This document shows, piece after piece, positions 18,780-27,495 of a DNA stretch of 44,924 bases. The DNA comes from Microcaldota archaeon (GTDB lineage Archaea > Micrarchaeota > Micrarchaeia > Micrarchaeales > Micrarchaeaceae), in the NCBI GenBank assembly GCA_021801905.1, contig JAKABJ010000002.1:1-44924 (forward strand), read 5' to 3'. The translations under genes were made by a program, and so were the position numbers. The notes under the pieces were generated by a model. The model had not been told where the DNA came from and did no database searches. It saw nothing but the letters and a program-made list of their open reading frames with translations. Position 1 is the first letter of the stretch. Each line of letters starts with the position of its first letter.

Positions 18780-19367
18780 TCAAGTCAAAGTATAACTCTC
18801 AACTGTTGCATTGTTTACAAATACGAGGGCAGATATATGCACAGGCAGATTTGAACCTATAGGCGAAAACGAACTGCGGTACAATGTGGCATTTCTGGAA
18901 TAAAAATAAGCCTCTGTCTGCCTTCCAGTCTCAGGGTAAGTCATCATGACAGAAGTTGGAATGGTAACGTTTTCCGAGACGTTTGCAATAATTGAGTTTG
19001 GCGTTGTTGCCTTATTAATTAATTCGAGAAGGTAATATGGGCTCATGTTGCCCGCATATATTGTAAATGTTTTTTGGAGGCCTATGTAGCTGCTTATTGA
19101 TCCATTTAATTGCAGGTTTGAAAGCGTAGTGTTTATCGAGTTTGTGGATGCGTTTTTTGACAATGATATGACGAATTTGTTCCCATAGCCCGTTACTACA
19201 GCATTTGCGGCTCCGAATACAGGTATTGTATATCCAACTGTGGTGGTTACAGTTGTTGTTTGGGCAGAGCCATTATTGCCGAATGCCGCGTATGAACTGA
19301 CAAACATTAAAGCGACAATTATTGAACCTATTAGGAACAGAATGCGCTTTCTCTTATCGTTCTGCAT
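18780..19367 (-). CDS. Exported/membrane-anchored protein of unknown function
   Basis: KRKRILFLIGSIIVALMFVSSYAAFG N-terminal hydrophobic segment, Asn/Thr-rich remainder. Confidence 0.6.
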   Translation of the reverse strand: MQNDKRKRILFLIGSIIVALMFVSSYAAFGNNGSAQTTTVTTTVGYTIPVFGAANAVVTGYGNKFVISLSKNASTNSINTTLSNLQLNGSISSYIGLQKTFTIYAGNMSPYYLLELINKATTPNSIIANVSENVTIPTSVMMTYPETGRQTEAYFYSRNATLYRSSFSPIGSNLPVHISALVFVNNATVESYTLT

Positions 19368-19477
19368 ATTAATATTCTGATGCTAATTAATTATAATGAT
19401 TTGCTTTTTTTCAGGTAAATTTTTTAAGAAAGCTTTTATAGATATGGCATTAATATGATTACTACAACGGTAATTGC

Positions 19478-20185
19478 ATGGCTTTTAACGAAAACGATTT
19501 TATAGAGGTAGATTACACAGCAAAGGACGCGAACACTAAGGAGATTATTACAACAACTATGGAAGCGGAAGCGAAGAAGGCAGGGATTGATAACAAAGAG
19601 GCAAAATACGGCCCAACTCTTGTAGTTTTGGGGGCAAATAATGTAATAAAAGGACTTGACAGAGAACTTAGAAAGATGTCTATAGGTGAGGAGAAAAAGC
19701 TGACTTTCAAACCTGAAGACGCGTTTGGCCAAAGGGATGAGCAGCTGGTCAGGGTAATGCCGCTCTCCGAATTCAGGTCCCATGACATAAATCCATATCC
19801 AGGCATGCAGGTCCGTCTGGAAGACGTCATGGCAACCGTAAAGAGCGTCAACTCCGGTCGCGTTGTTGTGGATGCAAATCACCCTTACGCTGGAAGGGAG
19901 ATAGAATATGACATAAAAATAATCAGGCAGCTTACAGAGCCAAAAAGCAAGATAAGCGCTCTTGGCAAGGCTTACGGTGCAGATCCAACAGATGTCTCAA
20001 TCTCCGGAAAAGAGGTCTCTTTGCATTATGATTCAGGATACAAAAAAGATGCTGAATATTTTGTAAGCAAGGCAAGCCTTGTCGCTGCGATACTCACATA
20101 TATGAAAGAGTTCGAAAAAGTAGAGATAAAGGAGGACTATACAAGGCCTGAGAAAAAGAACGATGCTCCTGCAGAAAAGGCTTAG
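19478..20185 (+). CDS. FKBP-type peptidyl-prolyl isomerase, SlyD-like
   Basis: VVLGANNVIKGLDRELRKMSIGEEKKLTFKPEDAFGQRDEQLVRVMPLSEF. Confidence 0.92.
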   Translation: MAFNENDFIEVDYTAKDANTKEIITTTMEAEAKKAGIDNKEAKYGPTLVVLGANNVIKGLDRELRKMSIGEEKKLTFKPEDAFGQRDEQLVRVMPLSEFRSHDINPYPGMQVRLEDVMATVKSVNSGRVVVDANHPYAGREIEYDIKIIRQLTEPKSKISALGKAYGADPTDVSISGKEVSLHYDSGYKKDAEYFVSKASLVAAILTYMKEFEKVEIKEDYTRPEKKNDAPAEKA

Positions 20186-20373
20186 CTCTTTATGTCTAGC
20201 GCATATACGCTGTTCATCTTAAGCCCCATTTTATTTGCAACTTCTGACTTTTCTGAGTTTAGTATTATTATGTAGCCCCCAATCTTGTCGGTTAAGTCTT
20301 TTGAGCCGCATACTGGGCATGTGTCCGTATGTTTTACTATTATCCTGCAGCTCCTGCATGCTCGTTCTTCCAT
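20182..20373 (-). CDS. spt4: Transcription elongation factor Spt4 / RpoE2
   Basis: ACRSCRIIVKHTDTCPVCGSKDLTDKIGGYIIILN. Confidence 0.93.
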   Translation of the reverse strand: MEERACRSCRIIVKHTDTCPVCGSKDLTDKIGGYIIILNSEKSEVANKMGLKMNSVYALDIKS

Positions 20374-20380
20374 ATTCTCA

Positions 20381-20968
20381 CTATCTCTTCTTGGAACCCT
20401 TTGAACCTCCGGCTCTTCTTGCCTTGAATTTTGCTGCTATTCCGGCCCAGTCAGGCTTACCAAGGCCTTCAGGCTTCATTGTAAGCGCTATTTTTGAGTC
20501 TTTTGTGGTTGTCTTCATGCTTACTGTAGACACTTTTGCCATTACAAGATCCCCTTTTTTCAGGCTTATGTTGTTCTTTCTCGAAACAAATGCCTGACTC
20601 TTTTTATCGAAGGAAAGGAAATCGCTAGTAATCTGAGAGACATGTACAAGGCCGTCCATTGGCCCTATCCTTACAAAAGCTCCGAATTCCACAAGCTCGG
20701 TTACCTCTCCCTGAACAATCTCTTCTGGTTTTGGTGCAAATGTAAGAACATCGAACTCTGCGTCGTGATGTGTTGCAGGATCCCCTGGGTATATCACTCC
20801 GTCACCTATATTCCTTACGTTAAACGCTGCGACTATTACACCCATATCCTTGTCTATTTTACCCTCGTATTTCTTCTGCAGTATCTCTCCCGCTACCTTG
20901 TCAACGTCTTCTCCGAAATATTCTGGAGGGAGTTTGAAGATGTCTTTTATTGTATAGATATTGTACAT
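20381..20968 (-). CDS. rpoE1: DNA-directed RNA polymerase subunit E' (Rpo7)
   Basis: Rpb7 N-terminal domain plus S1 domain GEVTELVEFGAFVRIGPMDGLVHVSQI. Confidence 0.95.
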   Translation of the reverse strand: MYNIYTIKDIFKLPPEYFGEDVDKVAGEILQKKYEGKIDKDMGVIVAAFNVRNIGDGVIYPGDPATHHDAEFDVLTFAPKPEEIVQGEVTELVEFGAFVRIGPMDGLVHVSQITSDFLSFDKKSQAFVSRKNNISLKKGDLVMAKVSTVSMKTTTKDSKIALTMKPEGLGKPDWAGIAAKFKARRAGGSKGSKKR

Positions 20969-20972
20969 ATGC

Positions 20973-21347
20973 TTACCTTTTTAGAATACCGCTCCTGGAG
21001 AGCTTGAATGCTTTTCCCCCGGTCTTCCTTATTTGATTGAAAAGAGCCGTATCATTAGTTATTACAATAGCATTCTTATATCTTGCTGCTATATTCCGGA
21101 TCCATGCATCAGGGTAGGAGTTGTTTCTAATCACCCTAACATTGCATTTTTTTACAAATTCCAAAGATATTTTGGCGCATGCGCCCTTTTTGCCTTTGTT
21201 TTTTGCCATTCCTTCAAGCTCGTGCAATATGCCAGTAGATATGACCGCTTCTGAGCCTTGAAAGGCAGATCTTGCTATGCTAAATGCATTTCTGCGCATG
21301 CTTGCGCCGAATACAATGCTGCTTGTGTCTATTACACAATAACCCAT
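20973..21347 (-). CDS. PIN-domain protein, Fcf1/Utp24-like
   Basis: CVIDTSSIVFG...GILHELEGMAKNKGKKGACAK...NAIVITNDTALFNQI; adjacent to rpoE1/spt4. Confidence 0.85.
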   Translation of the reverse strand: MGYCVIDTSSIVFGASMRRNAFSIARSAFQGSEAVISTGILHELEGMAKNKGKKGACAKISLEFVKKCNVRVIRNNSYPDAWIRNIAARYKNAIVITNDTALFNQIRKTGGKAFKLSRSGILKR

Positions 21348-21373
21348 ATAGCTCCTCCAAATACACTATCAAC

Positions 21374-21748
21374 TCATGCAAGCCTGCTCGGGTCAATCTT
21401 CTTTATTTTTGCTTTTACTACCTCGAGAAGAACAACAGCATTGTTGTGTTTTACGTCTCTGGCAGAATAGAGAAGAGTTACCGGATCCGCATTCAGGATG
21501 ATATTGATAAGCTTATTCAGAGCGTTGTTCTCTTTAAGCTCTTTTTTGTATCTCTTTTTGAAGCCCATCCATTTCTTAGGCTCATGGTTAAACCATCTCC
21601 TTAGCTCATCGCTCGGAGCCACGTTCTTCATCCATATGTCTATATTTGAAGTACTCCTGCGTATGCCGCGGGGCCACATTCTATCTATGAGTATCCTTTC
21701 TCCGTCTTTTACCTCGACCTTTTCATAAACACGCTTTATCTGTATCAT
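21374..21748 (-). CDS. DUF488 family protein (start at MIQIKRVYE)
   Basis: RILIDRMWPRGI...WMKNVAPSDELRRWFNHEPKKWMGFKKRYKKEL. Confidence 0.9.
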   Translation of the reverse strand: MIQIKRVYEKVEVKDGERILIDRMWPRGIRRSTSNIDIWMKNVAPSDELRRWFNHEPKKWMGFKKRYKKELKENNALNKLINIILNADPVTLLYSARDVKHNNAVVLLEVVKAKIKKIDPSRLA

Positions 21749-21899
21749 TCCAACAGGAATATAACCAGTAGAAGATTTATAAAAGGTGCAGTGAAATACA
21801 GTTTGCCGGTCTGCGTGCAGGGCCATTGGCAGAAAGCCAAAGCATTTCAATCGTAAATTGATTAGGTGGATTGCAGTTTGACAGATATTTTATAGGCAA

Positions 21900-21990
21900 G
21901 CATAGCACTAAGATTATGGAGCTTTCATCTCTAACGGATGAAAGAGGGCATGATATTACTGGTTAGGCAGTAAAGCTTATCTGCTGGAGA
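21900..21990. ncRNA. Candidate structured RNA, family unknown
   Basis: CTTTCATC-TCTAACG-GATGAAAG 8-bp hairpin and GCAG/CTGC helix in a 245-nt gap. Confidence 0.25.
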
Positions 21991-21993
21991 ATG

Positions 21994-22242
21994 TCAGATT
22001 AGGCTCTCTTCCTCAACCTCTACCTCATTTACACCGTTTATCGACTTGAGCTGCTCCTCTAAAATAGAGGATTTGGTGTTCTTGTCTTCAAAAACAAAGC
22101 GCGCCTTGATTATCTTTATGCCGAAAGCAACCTCAAACTCCTGAATTGCTGCAGGGGAGAGCTTGCTCTTTATATCCTGCATAGCCTCCTCTATCTTTCC
22201 CTCTTTAGGATAAATTTTGAAGATTATCGCTACTCTTGACAT
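21994..22242 (-). CDS. Elongation factor 1-beta (aEF1B)
   Basis: MSRVAIIFKIYPKEGKIEEAMQDIK...QEFEVAFGIKIIKARFVFEDKNTKSSILEEQLKSINGVNEVEV. Confidence 0.93.
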   Translation of the reverse strand: MSRVAIIFKIYPKEGKIEEAMQDIKSKLSPAAIQEFEVAFGIKIIKARFVFEDKNTKSSILEEQLKSINGVNEVEVEEESLI

Positions 22243-22388
22243 CAAGGTCCCTCAAATTTGCACTCTATGCATTTGTACGAGTTGGTTATCTCTCTGCAAT
22301 GGTAGCATCTTATTATTGTGGATTTCCCACAGTTTGGGCATTTAAATTCCGTATACTCACTAGTTAGCCTTCCGCATGACATGCACAT
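22242..22388 (-). CDS. Small zinc-ribbon protein (48 aa), missing from the ORF track
   Basis: Translated by hand: MCMSCGRLTSEYTEFKCPNCGKSTIIRCYHCREITNSYKCIECKFEGP; TGATG overlap with aEF1B start. Confidence 0.85.
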   Translation of the reverse strand: MCMSCGRLTSEYTEFKCPNCGKSTIIRCYHCREITNSYKCIECKFEGP

Positions 22389-22454
22389 CTTTCCCGGTAA
22401 TGTCGATATTTAATCACCTTTGTTTTAGGGTTATGTTGGACAGCATTTATAATG

Positions 22455-24278
22455 TTATCTGCCCCTTGCACTTCTTTTCTGCCTTGCAGGTTCCCCTCCT
22501 TTGCGCTGTTTTACGATTTTTGATAAGTAATACAATGCTATAATATTGATTATCAGAAGGATTATTAATATAATAAGTATCGCAACCAGAAGTGCATATG
22601 AGTCCGCATATCCGGCTGGCGCTTGAGCTGCAGTTTTTGTGGTATTTGATGGAACCAAATTCTGTGATATAACAAGAGTATCGTTTGCTATAAGGCTTCC
22701 AAGCAAAGCGGTGCTATATGCCTGGTATGCATATCCATGGGCTTCTGTAACATTTTTTGCGATTTTTGATTGCTGCACGTAGAACATGGCCTCATTTTCA
22801 AATTGTGTGGGCCATGCTCCAAACAGAGAGCTTGAGTTTGTTGCAATTCTTGTTGCCATTCCGTCCAGTGTAGATGCATTCATGCCAAAATATGAATTTG
22901 CATATCCTTCAGAGTAGGAGTATTCGGAATCCAGCATTGCCAGGGCGTAGTTGCCTTGCGAATACGCTTGCTCTGCAGTGTCTAAGTAGAGGTTCCCGCC
23001 ATAGGCAGTTGCGCGTGAGATCCTTGATGACGCTATTGATTTTAAGGCAGTTGATTCTGTTACACTTATGCCAGAAGTATTAAGATTTGAGTATATGAAA
23101 TTTGCTGCGCCGCACCATGCATTAGCCTCTGCGCCCTGATATAAAGACTCGAGGACCTGATCGCTATCGTAAGAGCTCGTATTGTATATTCCAATCGTTG
23201 CTGAAGCGGCATATGAGCCCCAAAGCTGCCTCAACTCGCCTTGCAGCAGCCACTCATAATTCTGATTTGTAATCTGGGGCTGCTTAAGCGATGAGCAGGT
23301 CTGATTTATCTGGTCGAGTATTGACAATCCTTTGTATACATTTGCGCCGCTGTTTGCGAAATAGAATGCATTTATGTAATCAAGGAAGCCCTGGTCTGCG
23401 CCAGCATATAGATAGCCTTTGGCGGCAATCTCCCTGCTCTGATTCAGAACCATCTGCATCTGCTGCCTTGCATTTGAAAACTGCGGTAATGGAATCGCGT
23501 TTATCTCCTGCTGTGTTATTCCGAAAGTGAAATTTACAATGCCGGGAAAGGCCTGGTTGTAGCATTGATTGCTGCATGTAAGATTTGCATCAGTAAGCGT
23601 CCCTACGCTGAAGTTTGTATAGAATGTAAAATTGGTGGTGTGCTCCTCTGGGTTTGCAGTGCCATATGCATATTGAAGAGCATCGCTTATGTTTGCAACC
23701 TGAACCAGAGGTATGCCAAACCTGCTTTGTACAAGATAATATAGCTCTGCCTCCTGGCTGCCAGCTGGCACTGCCGGAACCATTATGAATTTCATTCCAT
23801 CCTGTTTGGCTGCAGATGCCTTGTCGTAGACGCCTCCTATCTCTCCTATGCTCCCATTATCTATAGTTCCGGTAATGGTAAAGTTATCAAGCAGGCTTCT
23901 GTGTGAGAGAGCAGAGATGCCTATAAGCGTCATGGCAGCTCCAGCACTCGGACCGGATACATTTTCGGTTATGAAGTGTATGTCGTATGTAAAATTGTAG
24001 TTTTCAAGAGAGAGGCCCATGTATCTTGAGGCGTATGATGCGGCAAGGAAAGCGGATTGCTTTGTGTCATTGGCGATATTCAATGGCCCTATTATCTTAA
24101 CAGTGCCGTTCCCTTTGGTTACTAATACTGAGATGTTTGTCAGCGTGCCTATATTTTGGGATAGGTCTACGGCAGGGGCATGTATTGATGCAGCCCCTAT
24201 TATAGTCTGCGAAAATGTAAGAGTGCTGAATAAAAGGAAAAGCGGAAGCAACATTGCAAATAAACTTTTTGTTTTCAT
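22455..24278 (-). CDS. Exported/membrane-anchored Lon-like (S16) protease
   Basis: N-terminal signal; VSGPSAGAAMTL (Ser) and GEIGGVYDKASAAKQ (Lys); C-terminal TM. Confidence 0.88.
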   Translation of the reverse strand: MKTKSLFAMLLPLFLLFSTLTFSQTIIGAASIHAPAVDLSQNIGTLTNISVLVTKGNGTVKIIGPLNIANDTKQSAFLAASYASRYMGLSLENYNFTYDIHFITENVSGPSAGAAMTLIGISALSHRSLLDNFTITGTIDNGSIGEIGGVYDKASAAKQDGMKFIMVPAVPAGSQEAELYYLVQSRFGIPLVQVANISDALQYAYGTANPEEHTTNFTFYTNFSVGTLTDANLTCSNQCYNQAFPGIVNFTFGITQQEINAIPLPQFSNARQQMQMVLNQSREIAAKGYLYAGADQGFLDYINAFYFANSGANVYKGLSILDQINQTCSSLKQPQITNQNYEWLLQGELRQLWGSYAASATIGIYNTSSYDSDQVLESLYQGAEANAWCGAANFIYSNLNTSGISVTESTALKSIASSRISRATAYGGNLYLDTAEQAYSQGNYALAMLDSEYSYSEGYANSYFGMNASTLDGMATRIATNSSSLFGAWPTQFENEAMFYVQQSKIAKNVTEAHGYAYQAYSTALLGSLIANDTLVISQNLVPSNTTKTAAQAPAGYADSYALLVAILIILIILLIINIIALYYLSKIVKQRKGGEPARQKRSARGR

Positions 24279-24322
24279 TTTACCCCTTTTATTTTATTCT
24301 TGCATCTATAAATTACTTTCTT

Positions 24323-25306
24323 TCAAATCCGCAAACCAAATATAAGCATATATGCAATAACGCCTACAAAAACTCCGAAAAGGAGCGGAGGTATTGCTGG
24401 AAGCGCCCTCTTGTACCTTCTTAATATGAATGTAGTGAGTATAAGCCCGAACACAGCCCCGCCTATTACAAAGAAGCTTAGAGTAAAATTGAGATTGAGG
24501 CTGTATGCAGAGACCGCAACCATCAAAGGTATTGCAAGGTCGCCAGTCCCAAGCTCGACTCTTGCTGCAATAGGAAGCATCCCTTGCATATATAGCCTCT
24601 TCGCAGTGCCTTTAAGCTGCCCTTTTGCCTCTTTTTCAAACTCTTTTACCTGGCTGCTTGTGAATTCGCTTTTTGGGATTGCTTCTATCTCATTCACCCC
24701 TATCAGAAATGCGAGATTTCTTGATGACATTGCTTTGGCCATGGTGACCATGTGCTTTGTTATGAATACCGCTATGAAATCGTATACTGCAATTATGGCC
24801 ATGAACAGCAATGATACTGCAAAACCAAAGCTGATCCCCAAGACGACGCCTACGCCTATGCTTGCTATTATGGCAACGCTATTGCGCAGATACTGCCATC
24901 TGTTTTTTGCAACTACAAGCGCTAGCGCTGCGGCTACGCCGATTATAAAGTTGGTTGTTATTCCTGCGCCGAATACTGTGAAGAGGGTGCTGCTCGTAAT
25001 TTCTCCAGAGATTATAAGAAAAACAAAAAATGAAGCCAGGAAGACCACTCCGCCCTCTATCAGTATAAACAGCTTGTCTCCTTTATAGACTTTTAGTATT
25101 AGCATTAGCGCAGCCGCCACTACCACTATATATATCGCATAGAAGAGCACACCTGTAGCAGAAGAAACAACTTGCGCACTCATCACCTGTTGATAAGTTG
25201 CCCCTGAAAAAAGCATGCTGGCCAGCAGCAGCCCAAAGAACTGGACGATCAGGAACATTACAAGTATCTGAAGTATCTGGCGTGTCTCTATCATTCGTAA
25301 TGGCAA
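24323..25306 (-). CDS. Presenilin/signal-peptide-peptidase-like aspartyl intramembrane protease
   Basis: AVYDFIAVF (YD) and GTGDLAIPLM (GxGD) motifs, PAIPPL near C-terminus, 9 or so TM segments. Confidence 0.88.
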   Translation of the reverse strand: MPLRMIETRQILQILVMFLIVQFFGLLLASMLFSGATYQQVMSAQVVSSATGVLFYAIYIVVVAAALMLILKVYKGDKLFILIEGGVVFLASFFVFLIISGEITSSTLFTVFGAGITTNFIIGVAAALALVVAKNRWQYLRNSVAIIASIGVGVVLGISFGFAVSLLFMAIIAVYDFIAVFITKHMVTMAKAMSSRNLAFLIGVNEIEAIPKSEFTSSQVKEFEKEAKGQLKGTAKRLYMQGMLPIAARVELGTGDLAIPLMVAVSAYSLNLNFTLSFFVIGGAVFGLILTTFILRRYKRALPAIPPLLFGVFVGVIAYMLIFGLRI

Positions 25307-25324
25307 GTTTACCCCTACTTATTA

Positions 25325-27424
25325 TTATTCGGTATCGTGGCGTATTATTTTCACTATTCCAGGCTTTGGACGGAAGATATCTCCGCTCCTCTCAAGCTCC
25401 ACAAGATACCTGTTCAGCGAATCTACGTCTATTCCAGATTTCACAGCCTCTTCAGCAAGCTTCTGCGTTTTTGCAGCTCCATCTTCAGCCTCAAGCTTCT
25501 TTATCAAGTTCAATATTATATTTATCCTGTCAACCTTCTCCCTTGGCATTCCTGTCATTATCGCATCTAGATCCATCCTGCCGGACCTGTCTACAGCAAG
25601 GGTCTTTAGCATGAACTCGTTGAGCGAGATTGCTATATCGGCATCCTCTACTTCTACAATGCCAGACAGTCTTGATTTTGCGCTCGCCTCCCCCATCCTT
25701 ATCAGGCCTTCTATCTGCCTGGGAGTAATCGGTGTAACTCCTTCCTTGGCGCCCAGCTTCCTAAGCTCCAGATAATAATTTTCTATTTTCTTGGATGCCT
25801 CCTGCGAAAGCCTAGGGTTGATATTTTTCTTAGCGTATGCTATATATTTCCTTACAATTTCGCCATCTACAGGGGGTTTCTGGACCTGTTCATAATTCTT
25901 TATATTAGAAAGCTCAGCTCCAGCTGCGCCATGCTGCACCAGTATATGCTGTGCTATGTTTCTATCCAGCTCCTCATCCATTATGTCTTTTATGGGAAAT
26001 ACTAGGTCAAATCTTGACAGCAATGTTGGAGGAATGTCGAATTGCTCTGCAGGGTATTTGTTCTGGTCAAACCTTCCGAATTTTGGGTTTGCAGCTGCCA
26101 GTACTGCGGTTTTTGCCGTGAATGTTGCTATTATTCCAGCCTTTGCAACGCTTATAGTTTGCGACTCTAGGGCTTCGTGCAGCGCAGCCTTGTCTTCATC
26201 GTTTACCTTGTCAAATTCGTCTATTGCTACAGTTCCACCGGATCCAAGAACAAGCGCTCCGGCTTTCAGGGTCCACCCTCCTTCAGAAAAGTCATCTCTT
26301 TCTGCAACTGCCGTCATTCCGCCTCCGGTCACGGATTTTCCGCTCACATATATTCCTTTTGGCACAAGCCTGGATACGGATTGCAATATTCTTGTTTTTG
26401 CGCTTCCAGGGTCTCCTATTAGCAGTATGTGCATGTCTGACCTTATCGGGCCTCCGTCTATGAGTGTCTTATTAGGAGTGCCTCCAAAAAGCTGCAATGT
26501 TACCGCCCTCTTTATCTCTTCATGGCCGAATATTGATGGCGCTATAGATTTCGAAAGCTTATCGAATATCTTTGGATCCTTCCCAAGCTCTTTAATAAGC
26601 CTCTCTTCTTCTTGGGTTATCTGAAGTTCTGCAAATTCTTTCTGCTTTGGAATAATTGAAACAGCATCCAAGTACATGGAGTATATGTCCTTTTCCAGTT
26701 TGCCTTTTGTATTCCTCCTGGGCCTTATTCTTAATATTCCTGTAAGTTCAATCCTGTCCCCGGGTATTACCGTATTTACAAGATCATCTTCCATCCAAAC
26801 TTCAAGTTGCCATGTTGGAGCGCTGCCCCTCAATTTTTCAAGCGGGTCCTGAACTGCTATTTTTTGGAGATTGATGAATTCTGATTCTTCTGCGACCTGC
26901 TTAAGCGAGCGTCTCTTGCAGCTTGGGCAAAACTCAGGCATTTCATCTTTGCCAGACCTTACCTTATAAATGGTGCTGCAATAGCTGCATTTGTAGGATC
27001 CGATCTTTACCATAGGGCTTATCTCAGACCTCTTAACTATCAGCCCGTCAAGCATTATCAATTTGTTTATCAGGGCAGATCCAACATCCTGGACGAGAGG
27101 CGCATTTACATTCTGGCCGAAAATTCGCACATTTACCTCTTTGCCGGAGAGGTCCGTATCTACCATTTTTCCCCTAAGAGATTCTGTTGCAGCCTCAAGC
27201 ACAGGATCGGGTTGTTCTATCAATGATTCTGCTATCTCTGGATCGAATTTTATTATATCTGCAAAATTTACCTGCAATGACCTCTTATCTGGAAAAGAGA
27301 TTATAAGAGACCTTATCTGATCAGAATAGTATCTCTCGAAAAAGTCGTCAAATTTTGCCTTCAGCGGCTCAAGAGCAGAATCCAAACTAACACCAAAACA
27401 ACAGAGATGAAGTACACAATGCAA
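25325..27424 (-). CDS. mcm: Replicative helicase MCM (exact start uncertain)
   Basis: LLIGDPGSAKTRILQ Walker A; VAIDEFDKVNDEDKAALHEALE Walker B; SRFDLVF Arg finger; zinc CSYC...CPSC. Confidence 0.97.
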   Translation of the reverse strand: MHCVLHLCCFGVSLDSALEPLKAKFDDFFERYYSDQIRSLIISFPDKRSLQVNFADIIKFDPEIAESLIEQPDPVLEAATESLRGKMVDTDLSGKEVNVRIFGQNVNAPLVQDVGSALINKLIMLDGLIVKRSEISPMVKIGSYKCSYCSTIYKVRSGKDEMPEFCPSCKRRSLKQVAEESEFINLQKIAVQDPLEKLRGSAPTWQLEVWMEDDLVNTVIPGDRIELTGILRIRPRRNTKGKLEKDIYSMYLDAVSIIPKQKEFAELQITQEEERLIKELGKDPKIFDKLSKSIAPSIFGHEEIKRAVTLQLFGGTPNKTLIDGGPIRSDMHILLIGDPGSAKTRILQSVSRLVPKGIYVSGKSVTGGGMTAVAERDDFSEGGWTLKAGALVLGSGGTVAIDEFDKVNDEDKAALHEALESQTISVAKAGIIATFTAKTAVLAAANPKFGRFDQNKYPAEQFDIPPTLLSRFDLVFPIKDIMDEELDRNIAQHILVQHGAAGAELSNIKNYEQVQKPPVDGEIVRKYIAYAKKNINPRLSQEASKKIENYYLELRKLGAKEGVTPITPRQIEGLIRMGEASAKSRLSGIVEVEDADIAISLNEFMLKTLAVDRSGRMDLDAIMTGMPREKVDRINIILNLIKKLEAEDGAAKTQKLAEEAVKSGIDVDSLNRYLVELERSGDIFRPKPGIVKIIRHDTE

Positions 27425-27495
27425 ATTTATAATATTGTACTATAATGTATTAATTATAATGTCGCCTTTTTATTACATATAATAGAAATTGTTTA

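Noticed and set aside
24411-25088. 225-aa plus-strand ORF
   Set aside because: Antisense shadow of the presenilin-like gene
25956-26624. 222-aa plus-strand ORF
   Set aside because: Antisense to MCM, no independent family motif
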